Shown here piece by piece: positions 1-9,183 of a stretch of 64,000 bases of DNA (positions are counted from its first letter, which is position 1; each line of letters opens with the position of its first letter). Source of the stretch: Luteibacter sp. SG786 (GTDB lineage Bacteria > Pseudomonadota > Gammaproteobacteria > Xanthomonadales > Rhodanobacteraceae); the NCBI RefSeq assembly GCF_011759605.1, contig NZ_JAAOYX010000001.1, positions 2,161,063-2,225,062 on the forward strand. The letters run 5' to 3'. Below the pieces are notes generated by a model. That model was not told the origin of the DNA and made no database searches. It saw only the letters and a list, made by a program, of their open reading frames with translations. Both the position numbers and the translations under genes were made by a program.

Positions 1-484
1 CGCTCAGTGGCTCGTCGAGCAGCAGCATCGCGGGTTCGGTGGCGAGCGCCCGGGCCAGCGCCACACGTTGCTGCTGCCCGCCGGACAATTCGTCCGGAAA
101 GCGGGAGCCGAGCCCACCCAGGCCGACCCGTTCGAGCAGTTCGCTGCAACGGGCCGCGATCTTCGCCGGTGGTTCGCGTCGCAGGCGCATCGGATAACCG
201 ATATTGGCGGCGGCCGTCATGTCGGGAAAGAGCGAGTACGCCTGGAACACGAGGCCCATGCGCCGCTCGCGGGCGGGAAGGGTAGTGATGTCACGGCCGG
301 CCAGCGTGATGCGGCCGGCGTCGGGCGCGGTCAGTCCGGCAACGATGCGCAGGAGCGTGGTCTTGCCGCAGCCGCTTGGGCCGAGCAGGCACACGAATTC
401 GTTTTCGCGCGCGGCGAAGGACACGGCGTCGAGCACCGTGTGCCCGTCCCATGACTTCGCGATGTCGTCGATCCGCAGATGCAT
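1..484 (-). CDS. ABC transporter ATP-binding protein, partial (PhnT-like; 3' end outside window)
   Basis: This is the ATPase subunit of an importer, read leftwards from an ATG at 484-482 and still open at base 1, so about 161 residues are visible. The translation shows Walker A (GPSGCGKTT, about residues 35-43), the signature LSGGQQQR and Walker B (LLLDEP). A region reading RRMGLVFQAYSLFP is typical of the polyamine/iron/phosphonate branch of importers. It lies 26 bases downstream of the substrate-binding protein gene on the same strand, so the two are probably co-transcribed, with a permease expected beyond the window. The 2-aminoethylphosphonate assignment rests mainly on the neighbouring binding protein; an Fe(III) transporter is the alternative. 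Confidence 0.88.
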   Translation of the reverse strand, partial: MHLRIDDIAKSWDGHTVLDAVSFAARENEFVCLLGPSGCGKTTLLRIVAGLTAPDAGRITLAGRDITTLPARERRMGLVFQAYSLFPDMTAAANIGYPMRLRREPPAKIAARCSELLERVGLGGLGSRFPDELSGGQQQRVALARALATEPAMLLLDEPLS

Positions 485-510
485 CCCCTTCAGTTCCCCC
501 GTCGGTCGCG

Positions 511-1509
511 CTAGCGCGTCAACCGCTTGTATCTGGCGATAAGCGCCGCGCGTTCCCGTGCGGCCATGTCGAAGTCGCGCACGGGCAGCGTGGCGACAAG
601 GTCGGCGGGCAGTCCTTCCCGTTGCTGTTCCGCGCTCGGCACGCTGCCGGGCGCGGCGACGATCTCCTTGTAGCCGCGGTACAGCGCTGCGGCTTCCGGC
701 GACGCGGTCCAGTCGAGGAAGCGTCGGGCGTCTTCGTTGCGTGCCGCCTGCTTCATGAGTGCGGACGCCTCCAACTCGTACCCTTTCACGCCTTCCGGGA
801 TCACCATCGTTACCGGATAGCCCTGGCGGATTGCCTGCATGGCCGAGAACGCGAAGGAAATGCCGATGGGGAATTCCCCGATACGCGCGAGCTTGCACGG
901 CGCCGAGCCGGACAATGTCACCTGGCCCACATTGCGTGCGATGCCGAGCGTAAGTGCCATGCCAGCCGGGTCGCGCCCGGCGTCGGATAGCGAAGAGATG
1001 AGCATGTAACCCGTGCCGGACGACGACGGATCGGGCATGGCGATCTGCCCCCGGTAGGCGGGCGAGGCCAGGTCGTTCCAGCTGCGTGGCATCGGCAGGC
1101 CCTGGTCCGCCAGCGCTTCGCGGTTCACGCACAAGGCGGCAAGGAACCCGGTCGGGGCGAACCACCGTGCGTCGCGGTCGCGAAACGCGGCCGGCATGCT
1201 GTCGATATGCGTGCCGTGCACCGGGGCGAGCAGGGCGGCGATGCGGGGGTCCAGCATGTCGGTGACCGCCATGCCCCAGATGACGTCGTTGCGTGGGCGC
1301 TGCGATTCGGCCAGCAGGCGCGCGGCCAGATCGCCGCTGGACAGGCGCAGCACGTGGATATCGATGTCGGGCAGCGCTTTCTTCGCTGCATCCAGATAGG
1401 TGGCGATCTCGTCGCTTTCCAGGGCGGAATAGACGGTGACGCTGCCCGCGTGCGCCACGCCGACGGCCAGCATCAGGATCACGCTTGCGATGTGGCGGTG
1501 TGGACGCAC
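511..1509 (-). CDS. Periplasmic substrate-binding protein of an ABC importer, 2-aminoethylphosphonate (PhnS) type
   Basis: The gene encodes 332 residues from a GTG at 1509-1507, placed where a clear Sec signal peptide begins (VRPHRH, then a hydrophobic stretch ending AHA). The open frame runs further upstream to 2133, but that part overlaps the opposite-strand phosphatase gene and has no signal sequence. The mature protein starts SVTVYSALESDE and contains RPRNDVIWGMAVTDML, which resembles the family annotated as 2-aminoethylphosphonate binding proteins (related to FbpA-type iron binders). It would capture the ligand in the periplasm and deliver it to a permease powered by the downstream ATPase. 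The ligand is inferred from sequence resemblance only. Confidence 0.8.
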   Translation of the reverse strand: MRPHRHIASVILMLAVGVAHAGSVTVYSALESDEIATYLDAAKKALPDIDIHVLRLSSGDLAARLLAESQRPRNDVIWGMAVTDMLDPRIAALLAPVHGTHIDSMPAAFRDRDARWFAPTGFLAALCVNREALADQGLPMPRSWNDLASPAYRGQIAMPDPSSSGTGYMLISSLSDAGRDPAGMALTLGIARNVGQVTLSGSAPCKLARIGEFPIGISFAFSAMQAIRQGYPVTMVIPEGVKGYELEASALMKQAARNEDARRFLDWTASPEAAALYRGYKEIVAAPGSVPSAEQQREGLPADLVATLPVRDFDMAARERAALIARYKRLTR

Positions 1510-1660
1510 GGTTGTCTCCGAAGCCACATCTTGTGTGGCGTTTTGGGTATATTTGCAAATATGTGGCGCACCCGTCCACCGGAATATTTTCGTTTTTGTC
1601 ATCACCCCGAAACGTGCCGTGGCTAGCCGCCGCGCATGTTTGCGAACCAGGAGCGCCTTG

Positions 1661-2452
1661 ATGGAATCGTTGTCCGCCGCAGAGCGGAAGCAGTTCGAAG
1701 CCTTCGCCACGAGCATTGCCGACAACGCGCGCGCGTTGTCGTTGCCGCGATTCCGGCGGCCCGTCGATGTCACGCTCAAGGGCGACATGAGCCCGGTCAC
1801 GGCCGTGGATCGCGGTGTGGAGTCGATGCTGCGCGAGCGGATCGAACTGGCCTGGCCGGAGCACGGACTGCTGGGCGAGGAATACGGCGCCACGCGTGTG
1901 GACGCGGAATTCGTCTGGTCCATCGACCCGATCGACGGCACGCGCAGCTTCATCTCCGGCTGGCCCTTGTGGGGCACCCTTATCGCCCTGCTGCATCGCG
2001 GCCGCCCCGTGCTTGGGGTGCTCGACATGCCGGCGCTCGACGAACGCTGGATCGGCCACGTGGCGGCCGGCACGACGATGAACGGCCGGCCGTGCCGCAC
2101 GAGCGCCTGCGAGCGCCTGGCCTCGGCGACCATCTACACCACCACGCCCGACATGTTCACGCCGGATGAATGGCGGCGCTTCGATCGAACCAGCCGCGAG
2201 GCCTATACGCGCCGGTTCGGTGGCGACTGCTATGGTTACGGCATGCTGGCTTCCGGCCACATCGACGCCGTGATCGAGGCCAACCTCATGCCTTACGACT
2301 ATCTGGCCATCGCCCCCGTGGTTCAGGCCGCCGGCGGCGTGGTGACCGATTGGGAAGGCCGGCCGCTGGGTCTGAACAGCGGCGCGCGCGTCGTGGCCGC
2401 CGCCACCCCGGCGCTGCATGCGGCGCTGATCGAATCGCTCGCGAAGGACTGA
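1661..2452 (+). CDS. hisN: Inositol monophosphatase family phosphatase, histidinol-phosphatase (HisN) type
   Basis: The 263-residue protein starts at ATG 1661, with AGGAG eight bases upstream; a TTG one codon earlier is an alternative. It has the metal-binding motifs of the Mg-dependent, Li-sensitive phosphatase superfamily: GEEYG (E73, E74) and DPIDGT (D89, D92), plus a C-terminal YDYLAIAPVVQAAGG. The YDYLA form and the SFISGWPLWGTLIAL segment match HisN-type enzymes better than inositol monophosphatase itself, so the likely reaction is L-histidinol phosphate to histidinol. It is divergent from the phosphonate-type transporter and only five bases ahead of the phospholipase C gene. A role in dephosphorylating a scavenged organophosphate is therefore also possible. 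Confidence 0.78.
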   Translation: MESLSAAERKQFEAFATSIADNARALSLPRFRRPVDVTLKGDMSPVTAVDRGVESMLRERIELAWPEHGLLGEEYGATRVDAEFVWSIDPIDGTRSFISGWPLWGTLIALLHRGRPVLGVLDMPALDERWIGHVAAGTTMNGRPCRTSACERLASATIYTTTPDMFTPDEWRRFDRTSREAYTRRFGGDCYGYGMLASGHIDAVIEANLMPYDYLAIAPVVQAAGGVVTDWEGRPLGLNSGARVVAAATPALHAALIESLAKD

Positions 2453-2457
2453 TCGGC

Positions 2458-4584
2458 ATGTTTTCCCGCGATCGCCGCCGATTCCTCCACGCCGCCGGGG
2501 CCACCGTGGCGGCCTCGCTGGTCGCACAAGGGTTCCCCGCCGCGATCGCAAAGGCATTGGCGACGCCGCCCGATCGCCGCACCGGCACCATCGCCGACGT
2601 GGAGCACGTGGTGGTGCTCATGCAGGAGAACCGTTCCTTCGACCATTACTTCGGAAGCCTGCGCGGCGTGCGCGGTTTCGGCGACCCGCGCGTGCTGGAA
2701 CTCGGCAACGGCGACCCGGTGTGGCGGCAGCCGCTTGGCGACGCCCGCACGAAGTTCTGGAAGTCGCGTGGCGTCGGCGACGATGTGGCATGGGTGTATC
2801 CCTTCCACCTGGACACGCACGCCTCGGGAGATCACCACGAAGGCACCGACCACGGCTGGAGCAGTGGGCACGGCGCCTGGAACCTCGGCCGCAACAACCG
2901 CTGGATCGAGCAGAAGCAGGACGTGCTCACCATGGCATTCCTGCGGCGTGACGATGCCGCGTTCCACTACGCGCTGGCCGATGCCTTCACCATCTGCGAC
3001 GCCTATCACGCGTCCGCGCTGGCCGATACCGCGATTAACCGCATCTACCTGTGGAGCGGCACGTCCGACCCCTCCGGGCGCCTCGGGAGCAAGGACAACG
3101 GGCCCGGTACCGAAGAGCGTCCGGAGACCAATGGCTACACGTGGACGACCTACCCGGAACGGCTGGAGAAGGCAGGTATCAGCTGGCGCGTCTACCAGGG
3201 CGGCACCGGCGAGCCCGGTTCCCCGACCGACAACTACACCGACAACTCGCTGGAATTCTTCGCGCGGTACCAGGTGAAGGAAGGCGCCGATCCGGCCGGC
3301 CCGCTCGTACGCAACGGCGTTTCCACGCATACCCTGCGCGACCTGCGCAACGACGTGCTGCACGACCGCCTGCCCCAGGTCACATGGATCGTCGCGCCGT
3401 ACAAGTACAGCGAACATCCCAACGCGTCGCCGGTTGACGGCGCCCATTACATTCGCAAGGTGATCGAAGCCCTCACGGCCAATGCGAAGGTCTGGAGCCG
3501 CACTGTCCTCTTCCTGAACTACGACGAGAACGACGGCTTCTTCGACCACGTGGTGCCGCCTGCGCCGCCATTGTCGAGTGGGGAAGACGGCGAGGGCATG
3601 GTGTCGAGGGAACTCGTTGCCAGCCTGCGCGACGAAATCATGGACCTCGACCGCCATCCGCGGATCGCGGCACCCGTCGTACCCGGCAGCGATCCCGGCG
3701 GCCTGCAACCCGTCGGGCTCGGAAACCGGGTGCCCATGATCGTCGTATCGCCCTGGACGCGCGGCGGCTGGGTCTGTTCGGAAACCTTCGACCATACCTC
3801 CGTGCTGCGCTTCCTCGAAAAGCGCTTCGGTGTCGAGGAGCCGAACATCAGCGGCTGGCGCCGCGCCGTCTGCGGCGACCTCACCAGCGCGTTCGATTTC
3901 GCCGGCACGAGCGACAGCGCCATGCCGAAGCTGGGCGTTCCTGCCGGCTCGAACGCGAAGGCGCCGATCCTGGTTCCGGCCCGACAGGCGATGCCGACGC
4001 AGGAACCCGGCTCGCGTCCGGCGCGACCGCTCGCCTATGCGTGGTCCCTTCGTCACCGCCTGGACGGCGGCGCCAGTCACATCGCCTTCGACAACCACGG
4101 CCGGCTCGGCGCGGCCTTTCTCGTGTACGACGGCCTCCGTCGCGACGCTCCGCCCCGCCGCTACACCGTCGCGGCAGGCGATCGCATCGAGGACCGCTGG
4201 CAGCTCGCGAAGGCCGGCGATGCGTACGATCGCCGCATCCACGGCCCGAACGGCTATTTCTGCGCGCTGCGCGGCTTCGCCGACGATCCCGTCGAAGCGG
4301 AGGTTCGCGGCGTGCCACGCGAACGACGTATCGAGGTCGTGCTCTCCAATCGCGGTTCGCAACCGGCCGCCTGTCGTGTCGCGAACGCCTATGACGGTGT
4401 ACCGGCGCAAACGGTGGAGGTGCCCGCGGGCGGGAGCAAGACACTGGCATTCGATCTCAGCGCAAGCGCGGGCTGGTACGACGTGGCCGTCGCGGTGCCG
4501 GCCACGCCGCGATATCTGAGACGTTACGCAGGGCACCACGAGGACGGTCGTGCCGCCACGAGCGACCCGGGGCCGAAGCGCTGA
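2458..4584 (+). CDS. Phosphocholine-specific phospholipase C, Tat-exported
   Basis: A 708-residue secreted phosphoesterase. The N terminus has a twin-arginine signal (SRDRRRFLHAAGA), so it should be exported folded. The catalytic phosphoesterase domain follows, with LMQENRSFDHYFG near residue 60 and NYDENDGFFDHV near residue 355, both typical of the bacterial PlcN/PlcH and acid phosphatase AcpA family. The C-terminal 200 or so residues look like the two small beta domains of this family. The enzyme cleaves phosphatidylcholine or sphingomyelin into a diacylglycerol or ceramide plus phosphocholine. It starts five bases after the preceding phosphatase gene, so the two are likely one transcript, suggesting phosphate or choline scavenging. 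Haemolytic and non-haemolytic types cannot be distinguished here. Confidence 0.92.
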   Translation: MFSRDRRRFLHAAGATVAASLVAQGFPAAIAKALATPPDRRTGTIADVEHVVVLMQENRSFDHYFGSLRGVRGFGDPRVLELGNGDPVWRQPLGDARTKFWKSRGVGDDVAWVYPFHLDTHASGDHHEGTDHGWSSGHGAWNLGRNNRWIEQKQDVLTMAFLRRDDAAFHYALADAFTICDAYHASALADTAINRIYLWSGTSDPSGRLGSKDNGPGTEERPETNGYTWTTYPERLEKAGISWRVYQGGTGEPGSPTDNYTDNSLEFFARYQVKEGADPAGPLVRNGVSTHTLRDLRNDVLHDRLPQVTWIVAPYKYSEHPNASPVDGAHYIRKVIEALTANAKVWSRTVLFLNYDENDGFFDHVVPPAPPLSSGEDGEGMVSRELVASLRDEIMDLDRHPRIAAPVVPGSDPGGLQPVGLGNRVPMIVVSPWTRGGWVCSETFDHTSVLRFLEKRFGVEEPNISGWRRAVCGDLTSAFDFAGTSDSAMPKLGVPAGSNAKAPILVPARQAMPTQEPGSRPARPLAYAWSLRHRLDGGASHIAFDNHGRLGAAFLVYDGLRRDAPPRRYTVAAGDRIEDRWQLAKAGDAYDRRIHGPNGYFCALRGFADDPVEAEVRGVPRERRIEVVLSNRGSQPAACRVANAYDGVPAQTVEVPAGGSKTLAFDLSASAGWYDVAVAVPATPRYLRRYAGHHEDGRAATSDPGPKR

Positions 4585-4636
4585 AGGCCACCCGGACGGC
4601 TATACTCACGGACCAGCCCCATCGAAATCCCCCCAC

Positions 4637-5557
4637 GTGACCAGCGAACTGTCCTCCATCATCGATTTCATCCGCTATGGCGCCAGCCGCTTCTCGGCCG
4701 CCGGGCTCACCTTCGGGCACAGTCACGACAATCCGATCGACGAGGCCACCCACCTCGTCCTGTCCGCGCTGCACCTGCCGCCGGACCTGCCGCCCGCCTA
4801 TGGCGCAGGCAAGCTCGTGGCCGCCGAGCGCGAGGCCGTGCTGGCCCTCATCGAGCGGCGCATCGTCGAGCGGGTGCCCGTGGCCTACCTCGTGGGCGAA
4901 ACCTGGTTCGCCGGGCTCAAATTCAAGAGCGACCGCCGCGCCCTCGTGCCGCGGTCGCCCATTGCCGAACTCATCGAAAGCCGCTTCACGCCCTGGCTGG
5001 ACGATCGCCACGTCGAGCGCGCGCTCGACCTCTGCACCGGGTCCGGCTGCATCGGCATCGCCATGGCCGAGTACAACCCCGACTGGCAGGTGGACCTCGT
5101 CGATGTCAGCGACGATGCCTTGTCCCTCGCCAACGAGAACATCGTGTACCAGCACGTGGAAGGCCGCGTGCGCGCGATCAAGTCCGACCTCTTCGCCGGC
5201 CTGCAAGGCGAGGTGTACGACCTCATCGTGTCCAACCCGCCCTACGTCACCAACGACGAATACGCCGCCATGCCGGCCGAATACAGCCATGAACCGGTCC
5301 TTGGCCTGACATCCGGGGATGATGGACTGGACATCACGTTGCGCATCCTCGACGAGGCCGCTCACCACCTCAGCGAGGACGGGCTGCTCATCGTGGAAGT
5401 GGGCGACAGCGAGCACGCGCTCGTCGAGCTGCTTCCGCGCGTGCCCTTCGTCTGGCTGGAGTTCAAGGTCGGGCCGATGGGCATCTTCGCGCTGGAACGG
5501 CGCGACCTCGTCGAGCACGCCGCGGACATCGCCGCGGTGCGCGCCGCAAGACACTGA
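4637..5557 (+). CDS. prmB: 50S ribosomal protein L3 glutamine methyltransferase
   Basis: PrmB methylates a glutamine side chain of ribosomal protein L3, using S-adenosylmethionine. The protein is 306 residues from GTG 4637, which begins [14 protein letters not shown] as in relatives; the open frame extends upstream but loses family similarity. A SAM-binding loop ([15 protein letters not shown]) and the catalytic NPPY motif at residues 200-203 are present. The extended N-terminal helical domain and the sequence [18 protein letters not shown] favour PrmB over the related release-factor methyltransferase PrmC. aroC begins 14 bases after the stop, an arrangement also common in other gammaproteobacteria. 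Confidence 0.93.
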   Translation: MTSELSSIIDFIRYGASRFSAAGLTFGHSHDNPIDEATHLVLSALHLPPDLPPAYGAGKLVAAEREAVLALIERRIVERVPVAYLVGETWFAGLKFKSDRRALVPRSPIAELIESRFTPWLDDRHVERALDLCTGSGCIGIAMAEYNPDWQVDLVDVSDDALSLANENIVYQHVEGRVRAIKSDLFAGLQGEVYDLIVSNPPYVTNDEYAAMPAEYSHEPVLGLTSGDDGLDITLRILDEAAHHLSEDGLLIVEVGDSEHALVELLPRVPFVWLEFKVGPMGIFALERRDLVEHAADIAAVRAARH

Positions 5558-5571
5558 CCTTCGGAAACCCC

Positions 5572-6675
5572 GTGTCCTCCAATACGTTCGGCAAGCTCCT
5601 TTCCGTCACCACGTTCGGCGAAAGCCACGGCCCGGCGATCGGCTGCGTGGTGGATGGTTGCCCGCCGGGCCTCGCGCTCGACGCCGCGGAATTCCGCGCC
5701 GACCTCGAGCGCCGTGCCACCGGCAAGTCGCGGCATACCTCGCAACGCCGCGAGGCCGATGACGTGGAAATCCTCTCCGGCGTCTACGAGGGAGTGACCA
5801 CGGGCACGCCGATCGCTTTGCTCATCCGCAATACCGACGCCCGCTCCAAGGATTACGGCAACATCCTCGATACCTTCCGCCCCGGCCACGCCGACTACAC
5901 CTACTGGCAGAAGTACGGCGTGCGCGATCCGCGCGGCGGTGGCCGCTCTTCGGCGCGCGAGACCACCATGCGGGTCGCCGCCGGCGTCATCGCCAAGAAG
6001 TGGCTGGCCGAGCGCCACGGCGTCACCGTGCACGGGTACGTGGCACAGATCGGAGAGATCGTTCCGCGCGGGTTCGATGCCACGGTCGTGGAAACGAATC
6101 CCTTCTTCTGGCCGCACGCGGACCAGGTGCCGGAACTGGAGTCCTACATGGACGCCCTGCGCAAGTCCGGCGATTCGGTGGGCGCGAAAGTCACCGTCGT
6201 GGCCGACGGCGTGCCGGCGGGGTGGGGCGAGCCCATCTACGGCAAGCTGGACGGCGAACTGGCGGCGGCGATGATGTCGATCAACGCGGTGAAAGGCGTG
6301 GAGATCGGCGACGGGTTCGCTGCCGTTGCCCAGCGCGGCACGCAGCACCGCGACGAAATGACCGGGGCGGGTTTCCTCTCCAATCACGCCGGCGGCATCC
6401 TCGGCGGCATCGCCTCGGGGCAGCCCGTGGTGGTATCGATGGCGTTCAAGCCCACCTCCAGCATTCTCGTTCCTGGCCGCAGCATCGACCGGGCCGGTGA
6501 GCCCACCGAAGTGGTGACCAAGGGACGGCACGACCCTTGCGTCGGCATCCGCGCCGTTCCCATCGCCGAGGCGATGATGGCGCTCGTGCTCATGGACCAG
6601 GCACTGCGTCACCGCGCTCAGTGCGGCGACGTGGGCGTGGTGCCGCCGCGAATTCCAGGAACCTTCGAAGGCTGA
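5572..6675 (+). CDS. aroC: Chorismate synthase
   Basis: AroC makes chorismate from 5-enolpyruvylshikimate-3-phosphate, the last step of the shikimate pathway, using reduced FMN. The 367-residue protein begins at GTG 5572 with [20 protein letters not shown], containing the family signature GESHGPAIG. Further hallmarks are [23 protein letters not shown] and a C-terminal [19 protein letters not shown]. Length is normal for the family. It lies between prmB and a 2-hydroxyacid dehydrogenase, with gaps of 14 and 4 bases, so it is probably part of a prmB-aroC-dehydrogenase-asd operon. Chorismate also feeds the tryptophan genes found further downstream. Confidence 0.97.
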   Translation: MSSNTFGKLLSVTTFGESHGPAIGCVVDGCPPGLALDAAEFRADLERRATGKSRHTSQRREADDVEILSGVYEGVTTGTPIALLIRNTDARSKDYGNILDTFRPGHADYTYWQKYGVRDPRGGGRSSARETTMRVAAGVIAKKWLAERHGVTVHGYVAQIGEIVPRGFDATVVETNPFFWPHADQVPELESYMDALRKSGDSVGAKVTVVADGVPAGWGEPIYGKLDGELAAAMMSINAVKGVEIGDGFAAVAQRGTQHRDEMTGAGFLSNHAGGILGGIASGQPVVVSMAFKPTSSILVPGRSIDRAGEPTEVVTKGRHDPCVGIRAVPIAEAMMALVLMDQALRHRAQCGDVGVVPPRIPGTFEG

Positions 6676-6679
6676 AGCC

Positions 6680-7699
6680 ATGAACAAGCCGAAGGTCTGG
6701 GTGTCCCGTCCGATATTTCCGGACATCGTCGACCGCCTGCGTCCTCACTTCGAGGTGCGGGCCGAAAGCGAGGAGCACGCGTTCACGCCGGCCGACCGGG
6801 CGGCCCGCCTGGCGGACGCCGATGCCGCGATCGTCGGCCTTACGGAGCGGATCGACGCGCAGACGATTGCGGCCGCACCGCGCCTGCGGTTTGTCGCCAA
6901 CCTGGGCGTGGGGCACAACAACCTCGACCTGGACGCCCTGACCGCGGCGGGCATCGGCGCCTCGAACACGCCCGACGTGCTCACCGAAACCGTGGCGGAC
7001 TACGCCTGGGCCCTCCTGCTCGCGGCGGCCCGCCGGGTGGGCGAGGCCGAGCGCTGGCTGCGCCAGGGTCATTGGCAGGGCTTCCGCTTCGATCGCTGGC
7101 TGGGCGCCGACGTTCATGGCAAGACCTTGGGCATCCTGGGCATGGGCCGCATTGGCCAAGCCATCGCGCGCCGCGCTGCCGGTTTTCGCAGCCGGGTGAT
7201 CTACCACAATCGTTCGCGGCTGGATCCCGGGCTGGAGCAGGACTGTGGCGCCACGTACGTCGACAAGGCCACCTTGCTCGCGGAGTCCGACCACCTCGTT
7301 CTGGTGCTGCCGCTCACACCACAGACCCGGCACGCCATCGGTGCGGCGGAGCTGGCGGCGATGAAGACGACGGCCACGCTGGTGAACATCGCGCGGGGCG
7401 GCATCGTCGACGACGCGGCCCTGGCAAGGGCACTGGCCGACGGCACCATCGCCTCGGCGGCCCTGGACGTGTTCGAGGGCGAGCCGTCGGTGCATCCCGG
7501 CCTGCTGCAACTCGAAAATATCGTGCTGAGTCCGCACATCGCCAGCGCAAGCCGCGACACACGTCGCGATATGGCGGCGCTGGCTGTGGACAATGTGCTG
7601 GCGGCGTTCGGGCATGGTCCTCACGCCGGCCGGCCACCCTCGATCCTCAACCCGGGTGTGCTGGCCGACGCCAGCCGACCCCTTATCCCCAACGCCTGA
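6680..7699 (+). CDS. NAD(P)-dependent D-2-hydroxyacid dehydrogenase (glyoxylate/hydroxypyruvate reductase-like)
   Basis: A 339-residue dehydrogenase of the D-isomer-specific family. The dinucleotide fold is marked by LGILGMGRIGQAIARRAAG, and the catalytic residues are R239 (in NIARGG), a glutamate in the FEGEP segment and H286 (in LSPHIASAS). Relatives reduce glyoxylate, hydroxypyruvate or 2-ketogluconate. It begins four bases after aroC, and asd follows 11 bases after its stop, a conserved neighbourhood in Xanthomonadales. The substrate cannot be fixed from sequence; a pyridoxal-pathway erythronate-4-phosphate dehydrogenase is less likely because the protein lacks that enzyme's C-terminal dimerisation extension. 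Confidence 0.87.
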   Translation: MNKPKVWVSRPIFPDIVDRLRPHFEVRAESEEHAFTPADRAARLADADAAIVGLTERIDAQTIAAAPRLRFVANLGVGHNNLDLDALTAAGIGASNTPDVLTETVADYAWALLLAAARRVGEAERWLRQGHWQGFRFDRWLGADVHGKTLGILGMGRIGQAIARRAAGFRSRVIYHNRSRLDPGLEQDCGATYVDKATLLAESDHLVLVLPLTPQTRHAIGAAELAAMKTTATLVNIARGGIVDDAALARALADGTIASAALDVFEGEPSVHPGLLQLENIVLSPHIASASRDTRRDMAALAVDNVLAAFGHGPHAGRPPSILNPGVLADASRPLIPNA

Positions 7700-7710
7700 C
7701 GAAGCGAAGC

Positions 7711-8739
7711 ATGAGCAAGAAGACGAGTTACAAGGTGGCCATGGTGGGTGCGACCGGCGCGGTCGGCGAAACCCTGCTGTCGATCCTCGCCGAACGGGAT
7801 TTCCCGGTCAGCGAACTGGTGCCCCTGGCGAGCGAGCGCTCGGCGGGTGGTACGGTCGACTTCAACGGGAAACCTTACGTCGTCCAGGACCTCGCCAAAT
7901 ACGACTTCGACGGCGTCGACATCGCCTTCTTCTCCGCGGGCGGATCGGTGAGCCGGGAGCACGCCCCCCGGGCGGCCGCCGCCGGCGCGGTGGTGATCGA
8001 CAACACCTCCGAGTTCCGCTACCAGGACGACATTCCGCTGGTGGTCTCCGAGGTGAATCCACACGCCATCGCCGATTACACCGTGCGCGGCATCATCGCC
8101 AACCCGAACTGCTCCACGATGCAGATGCTCGTGGCCCTCGCGCCCATCCATCGCGAGGCCGGGATCGAGCGCATCAACGTCGCCACCTACCAGTCGGTGT
8201 CGGGCGCCGGCCGCAGCGGCATGGAGGAACTGGGCAAGCAGACCGCCCAGATGCTGAACTTCCAGGAAGTCGAAACCGCGAAGTTTCCGAAGCAGATCGC
8301 GTTCAACGTGATCCCGCACATCGACGAATTCCAGGCGAACGGCTACACCAAGGAAGAAATGAAGATGGTCTGGGAGACCCGGAAGATCCTCGAGGATCCT
8401 TCCATCCAGGTGAACCCGACCGCGGTTCGCGTGCCCGTGTTCTACGGCCACGCCGAGGCGGTGCACATCGAAACCCGCGACAAGATCACCGCCGAGCGCG
8501 CCAGGGAACTTCTCGAGGAGGCGCCGGGCGTCGTGGTGCAGGACGAGCGCAAGGCGGGGGGATACCCCACGCCCGTGGGCGACGCGGCCGGCAAGGACCC
8601 GGTGTTCGTGGGCCGCATTCGCGAGGACATCTCGCACGAGCGCGGCCTCGACCTGTGGATCGTCGCCGACAACATCCGCAAGGGCGCGGCGCTCAACGCG
8701 GTGCAGATCGCCGAGATTCTGGTCGAGGACTACCTCTGA
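7711..8739 (+). CDS. asd: Aspartate-semialdehyde dehydrogenase
   Basis: Asd reduces aspartyl-4-phosphate to aspartate-4-semialdehyde, the branch point for lysine, diaminopimelate, threonine and methionine. The 342-residue protein starts at ATG 7711 (SKKTSYKVAMVGATGAVGE). The nucleotide-binding GATGAVGE motif, the active-site cysteine C134 in NPNCST and the SGAGRSGMEEL segment are all present. The form is the shorter Gram-positive/Pseudomonas type 2 rather than the E. coli type. Its stop codon overlaps the start of the next small gene (TGATG), and fimV follows, matching the asd-fimV-truA arrangement known in Pseudomonas and Xanthomonas. Confidence 0.96.
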   Translation: MSKKTSYKVAMVGATGAVGETLLSILAERDFPVSELVPLASERSAGGTVDFNGKPYVVQDLAKYDFDGVDIAFFSAGGSVSREHAPRAAAAGAVVIDNTSEFRYQDDIPLVVSEVNPHAIADYTVRGIIANPNCSTMQMLVALAPIHREAGIERINVATYQSVSGAGRSGMEELGKQTAQMLNFQEVETAKFPKQIAFNVIPHIDEFQANGYTKEEMKMVWETRKILEDPSIQVNPTAVRVPVFYGHAEAVHIETRDKITAERARELLEEAPGVVVQDERKAGGYPTPVGDAAGKDPVFVGRIREDISHERGLDLWIVADNIRKGAALNAVQIAEILVEDYL

Positions 8740-9014
8740 TGCGTTGCCGCGTCGCCGCCTGGGTGCTGTTCGCCTGCGCGCCGCTCGCGGCGGCGGGCGA
8801 ACGGCCACAGGCGACCCCGTCGCCCGCGGCCGAGCAGGCGAAGCTGGACAAGCTTCGTGCTCATGAGAAGAACGAAGGCACCCGGGTGGAGCAGCTCCGG
8901 AAGCAGGTGGACTCGCTCGAATCCAATTCGCAGGCCACCAGCCGCGAAATCGAGGAGCGCGACCGGAAGATCGCGGAACTGCGCCGTCAGCTGGAGGCCA
9001 GCCAGGGGAAGTAG
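8739..9014 (+). CDS. Small exported coiled-coil protein of unknown function
   Basis: A 91-residue protein whose ATG shares one base with the asd stop codon (TGATG), so translation is probably coupled. Residues 1-19 form a short signal peptide (hydrophobic core AAWVLFACAPLAAA). The rest is charged, with heptad spacing from about residue 35 to the end (LDKLRAHEKNEGTRVEQL, then IAELRRQLEAS), predicting one long coiled coil. I do not recognise a named family. Its position directly before fimV, which itself contains a coiled-coil segment with the similar string EIAELQRKL, suggests a cell-envelope role, but that is only an association by position. Confidence 0.7.
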   Translation: MRCRVAAWVLFACAPLAAAGERPQATPSPAAEQAKLDKLRAHEKNEGTRVEQLRKQVDSLESNSQATSREIEERDRKIAELRRQLEASQGK

Positions 9015-9086
9015 GGCGCTGCATGGGAAGCGTGTACGAGTCTCGCGAACGCCTCAACGTTGTCGCGTAACTAGCCGTACCCGCTA

Positions 9087-9116
9087 TTGTTAGTTGTTGC
9101 TGGGGTGCACTACAGT
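9087..9116 (+). promoter_or_regulatory. Possible sigma-70 promoter for fimV
   Basis: TTGTTA at 9087-9092 and TACAGT at 9111-9116 are separated by 18 bases; each matches four of six consensus positions. They lie about 70 bases before the fimV start, in the only sizeable gap of this stretch, so transcription of fimV independent of asd is plausible. This is a by-eye match. Confidence 0.35.
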
Positions 9117-9183
9117 GGCGCCTTCGCGGCCGAACGCCCGAAAGAGGCGCGCCGTCGGCATGGGTTTTGTTCGGGGGAAAGTG

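Noticed and set aside
1510-2133. N-terminal extension of the substrate-binding protein
   Set aside because: It is antisense to the HisN-type gene, has no signal-peptide logic and no family similarity; the signal peptide starts at GTG 1509.
2323-4539. 738-codon minus-strand frame opposite the phospholipase C gene
   Set aside because: It is fully antisense to a gene with clear Tat signal and catalytic motifs, and is valine/arginine/histidine-rich like other reverse-frame shadows.
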